Assembly: GCF_008973755.1 (NCBI RefSeq)
Contig: NZ_WBOM01000001.1
Location: forward strand, 62,001-126,000
Direction: 5' to 3'
DNA from: Nitrincola alkalilacustris
Lineage (GTDB): Bacteria; Pseudomonadota; Gammaproteobacteria; Pseudomonadales; Balneatricaceae
DNA: 64,000 bases
Of this stretch, positions 61,733 through 64,000 are shown one piece after another; within the stretch, counting starts at the first letter, position 1, and each line of letters starts with the position of its first letter. A model generated the notes under the pieces. The model did not search any database, had not been told where the DNA came from, and was given only the letters and a program-made list of their open reading frames with translations. The translations under genes were made by a program, and so were the position numbers.

Positions 61733-62602
61733 ATGAATCTGAACACAACCCTCGACCCAGTGCTGCTGCGAAGCTTTGTGGCAGTGGTAGAAACCGGCAG
61801 TTTCACCCGTGCCGCCGAAAGCACACATCTGACCCAGTCTACCGTGAGCCAGCAGGTGCGCAAGCTTGAATCCCAGATCGGCTGTGAACTGCTGCACCGT
61901 AAGGGGCGCTATGTTACAGCGACCCTGGAAGGGGAGCGGGTACTCAGCTATGCACGGCGGATTCTGCACTTGATGGTCGAGGCGGTCTCCCAGACCAGTC
62001 TGAGTGTCGAGCAGCAGAAGATTCGCCTGGGCGTGCCTGAGGATTTTGCCACCCACGCCATCATGCCGACCCTGGCCGACTTCTCCCGCCGCTATCCCGG
62101 TATCCGCCTGGAGGTCAAGAGCGGCATGTGCAGCGATATCTGGCGTGAGTTTCAGCGCAATGAACTCGATCTGGCACTGGTCAAGCAGCGCCAGAACAGC
62201 CAACCGGGCCTGGCCAGTTGGCCTGAGCCCTTGTGCTGGATCGACAGTCTGGAGGGCAACAATCTGCAACGCGATCCGATTCCACTGGTGACCTTCCCGA
62301 TTGGCGGCCTGTATCGCAGTGAGATGGCACACACCTTTGATAGTCTGGGTCGCAGCTGGCGCCTGGCATATGTCAGCACCAGTCTGTCCGGTGTCTGCTG
62401 CGCCGTGGAAGCGGGTCTTGGCATCTCCCTGTTGCCGAAAAGGCTGGTCACAGCCAAACATCGTATTCTGGATGAGACCGACGGCCTGCCACAGGTGGCT
62501 GATCTGGAGTTGACCCTGCACGCCCAGTCGCAGTTATCAGCCTATGACAAGATGTTGGCTGATGAACTGATCGGGGCATGCGAGGAAATGTTCCTGAGAT
62601 AA
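61733..62602 (+). CDS. LysR-family transcriptional regulator
   Basis: This is a 289-aa LysR-type regulator. The N-terminal HTH reads LDPVLLRSFVAVVETGSFTRAAESTHLTQSTVSQQVRKLESQIG (~6-50), followed by the linker helix and an effector domain (~95-285; IRLGVPEDFATHAIMPTLADFSRRYPGIRLEV). The C-terminal AGLGISLLPKRLV is a common family feature. It is divergent from allE across a 176-bp spacer with an AT-rich dyad, so it may control that gene, probably in response to a ureide or purine breakdown product; that is inference. Confidence 0.92.
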   Translation: MNLNTTLDPVLLRSFVAVVETGSFTRAAESTHLTQSTVSQQVRKLESQIGCELLHRKGRYVTATLEGERVLSYARRILHLMVEAVSQTSLSVEQQKIRLGVPEDFATHAIMPTLADFSRRYPGIRLEVKSGMCSDIWREFQRNELDLALVKQRQNSQPGLASWPEPLCWIDSLEGNNLQRDPIPLVTFPIGGLYRSEMAHTFDSLGRSWRLAYVSTSLSGVCCAVEAGLGISLLPKRLVTAKHRILDETDGLPQVADLELTLHAQSQLSAYDKMLADELIGACEEMFLR

Positions 62603-62845
62603 TTCCTTCCTACTTGCATACTGGTGTTACTCCCGATGGCCAGGGGTTGAGCCGGTGCTGTTGCATGCGTGTTATCCCGTCAGCTGAGTTGAGCTCATCA
62701 GGCTTTGATGGCTGCTGACTACCTCAGACTTCGGGTGGGTGAATCCACTGACTCAGCCTATACTTGATCTTGCTTATTCATATTCAGAGAAAAGAATGTC
62801 AGGCTGGCTGATGTTTGCAGGAGCACCGGCTGCGAGGTTATCGCC

Positions 62846-64000
62846 ATGATCAAACGTGCGAAGCGGGTTGTCACGTCTGCTCGCCATCAGGTATTTGAAC
62901 CACTGGATCGCATGGGGCGAGCTGTATTCGATGCCTCACCAAGAGCCATGCTGCTGGCAGAAGCCGTAGAGGGTGATTTTCCAACCCTGGCGGTTAATCC
63001 AGCCTGGGAAGCGCAGTTTGGTATATCTCAACAGGAGGTGCTCTCTAAAACCGGGAAGGACTTCAAATGGTGGCTCTCCATGGATGACCGGCACAGGTTT
63101 GTGACCCAGCTCTATGAGTCCGGCTGGGTGAATGATTTTGCAGTATGGCAACGCCGAATGGATGGCACACCTTTTCTGGTGAGCGTGTCCGGTGTGGTGC
63201 ATGATATGGGAGGTTGGCGTCTGACAATCATTGTCTATGATAACATCACACTCACCTACCAGATGCAGCGACGACTGTCAGAACTGAACCATTTTCTGGA
63301 ACACAAGGTAGAAGAGCGCACGGCCGAGTTGAGTTCGGCCTTGCAGCACCTGCGACATACACAGGATGAGTTGATACAATCATCCAAAATGGCGGCGCTG
63401 GGTCAGATGGTGATGGGCATTGCGCACGAGCTTAATACCCCTTTAGGCAATGCCATCACGGCTGCAAGCAGTGTGCAGGCAGAACTTAACCAGTTGCGTG
63501 AGGATATTCCTGAAAGGTTGACCCGTTCGAAGTTGATTCAGCAGGTTGATTACGCCTGTGAAGGAACTGGTCTGGTGTTGTCGGGTTTGCAGCGCTCAAC
63601 CGAGCTGGTCAGCAGTCTGAAGGAGATCAGCTGCGATCAAGACAATCAGGGACAGCAAAAACTGGATTTACATGACCTTGTTAATGAATGGATAGTACTG
63701 CATCGATCCCAACTGTTATCCGGAAAGGTTGGTATCAGCGTAGATATAGATAAGAACCTGAGCATCCTTACCTTTCGCACGGCCCTGATCCGGGTACTGG
63801 ATAAACTGATTGATAATGCTTTCAAGCACGGATTTCAACGGGATCATGGGCCGGCATCTATAGAGATCAGTGCGTCTGCACAAGGGAATGGGCGGGTTGA
63901 CCTGGTTTTCAAAGATAATGGCAAGGGGCTGGATCTGCCCGATCTGAACAGGATTTTTGAGCCTTTTTTCAAATTATCCATGTCAATACCCGGTAATGGC
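62846..64000 (+). CDS. PAS-domain sensor histidine kinase (3' truncated by window)
   Basis: The open frame runs from the ATG at 62846 (after GAGG) to the window end without a stop, 385 codons so far. It has an N-terminal PAS-like domain (~28-140; FDASPRAMLLAEA, TLAVNPAWEAQFGIS, WQRRMDGTPFLVSVSGVVHDMGGWRLTIIVYDNIT), a coiled coil (~140-180), then a HisKA domain with KMAALGQMVMGIAHELNTPLGNAI (phospho-His ~192). The HATPase domain contains LDKLIDNAFKHGF and FKDNGKGLD and is cut before its end. No membrane span is seen, so it is probably cytosolic. Any receiver domain or partner regulator would lie beyond the window. Confidence 0.9.
   Translation, partial: MIKRAKRVVTSARHQVFEPLDRMGRAVFDASPRAMLLAEAVEGDFPTLAVNPAWEAQFGISQQEVLSKTGKDFKWWLSMDDRHRFVTQLYESGWVNDFAVWQRRMDGTPFLVSVSGVVHDMGGWRLTIIVYDNITLTYQMQRRLSELNHFLEHKVEERTAELSSALQHLRHTQDELIQSSKMAALGQMVMGIAHELNTPLGNAITAASSVQAELNQLREDIPERLTRSKLIQQVDYACEGTGLVLSGLQRSTELVSSLKEISCDQDNQGQQKLDLHDLVNEWIVLHRSQLLSGKVGISVDIDKNLSILTFRTALIRVLDKLIDNAFKHGFQRDHGPASIEISASAQGNGRVDLVFKDNGKGLDLPDLNRIFEPFFKLSMSIPGNG

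Noticed and set aside
61679-62521. Long open frame antisense to the LysR gene next to allE
   Set aside because: Overlaps the whole LysR gene and shows no conserved domain; the LysR HTH is unambiguous.
62603-62845. Search for a small RNA or gene between the LysR and kinase genes
   Set aside because: No open frame with a ribosome site, no strong hairpin or promoter pair seen.

Overview
The window looks like a chromosome segment of a marine-type gammaproteobacterium of the Oceanospirillales/Pseudomonadales group. This rests on gene content: glnE next to ilvE, an LPS core block with msbA and waaA, TRAP transport, sigma-54 control and several chemoreceptors. That is inference; no rRNA or other taxonomic marker is present. 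I see no tRNA, rRNA, CRISPR array, transposase or integrase. The first gene (a chemoreceptor) and the last (a histidine kinase) are cut by the window edges.

Region 1 (1-14,985) holds sensing and uptake genes. These are a chemoreceptor end, a quinone oxidoreductase, a membrane diguanylate cyclase, a PACE-type efflux gene divergent from a LysR regulator, and slyD. A sigma-54 activator is divergent from bdhA (3-hydroxybutyrate dehydrogenase), with three 18-bp inverted repeats and a clear -24/-12 promoter between them. A three-gene TRAP transporter follows, preceded by a perfect PdhR/FadR-type operator palindrome, then a full chemoreceptor and an EAL-like/HDOD protein. A strong bidirectional terminator ends the block.

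Region 2 (15,037-30,024) is core nitrogen and amino-acid metabolism: ilvD, ald, argE-argA, glnE and ilvE. It also carries a PepSY/response regulator/PhoQ-like kinase set, a Na/phosphate transporter with a PhoU-like tail, and a small cupin.

Region 3 (30,034-35,687) is accessory: a MATE exporter, an ABC-F ATPase, and an AT-richer patch. The patch holds a LysM-like/glycine-zipper protein followed by a small two-span membrane protein, which reads like a toxin/immunity pair, and one orphan gene on the other strand.

Region 4 (35,856-59,736) is an LPS outer-core, lipid A and export block. It has an ELM1-family protein, glycosyltransferases, an O-antigen-ligase-like protein, asnB, lpxL, msbA and waaA. 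Between msbA and waaA lie a GT39 transferase, a YdjC/ChbG deacetylase, a GtrA protein and a polyprenyl-phosphate GT2. These four match the parts list of the hexosamine lipid A modification systems of Francisella (FlmK/NaxD/FlmF2) and Bordetella (Lgm). The block is interrupted at 40,383-48,597 by a divergent SHMT-like enzyme and by a tight catabolic operon. That operon encodes two HDAC-superfamily deamidases, RidA, an ornithine-cyclodeaminase-family protein and a DadA-like oxidase, with an AraC regulator gene upstream.

Region 5 (59,784-64,000) contains nadE, a lone allE (ureidoglycine aminohydrolase) divergent from a LysR regulator, and a truncated PAS-histidine kinase.
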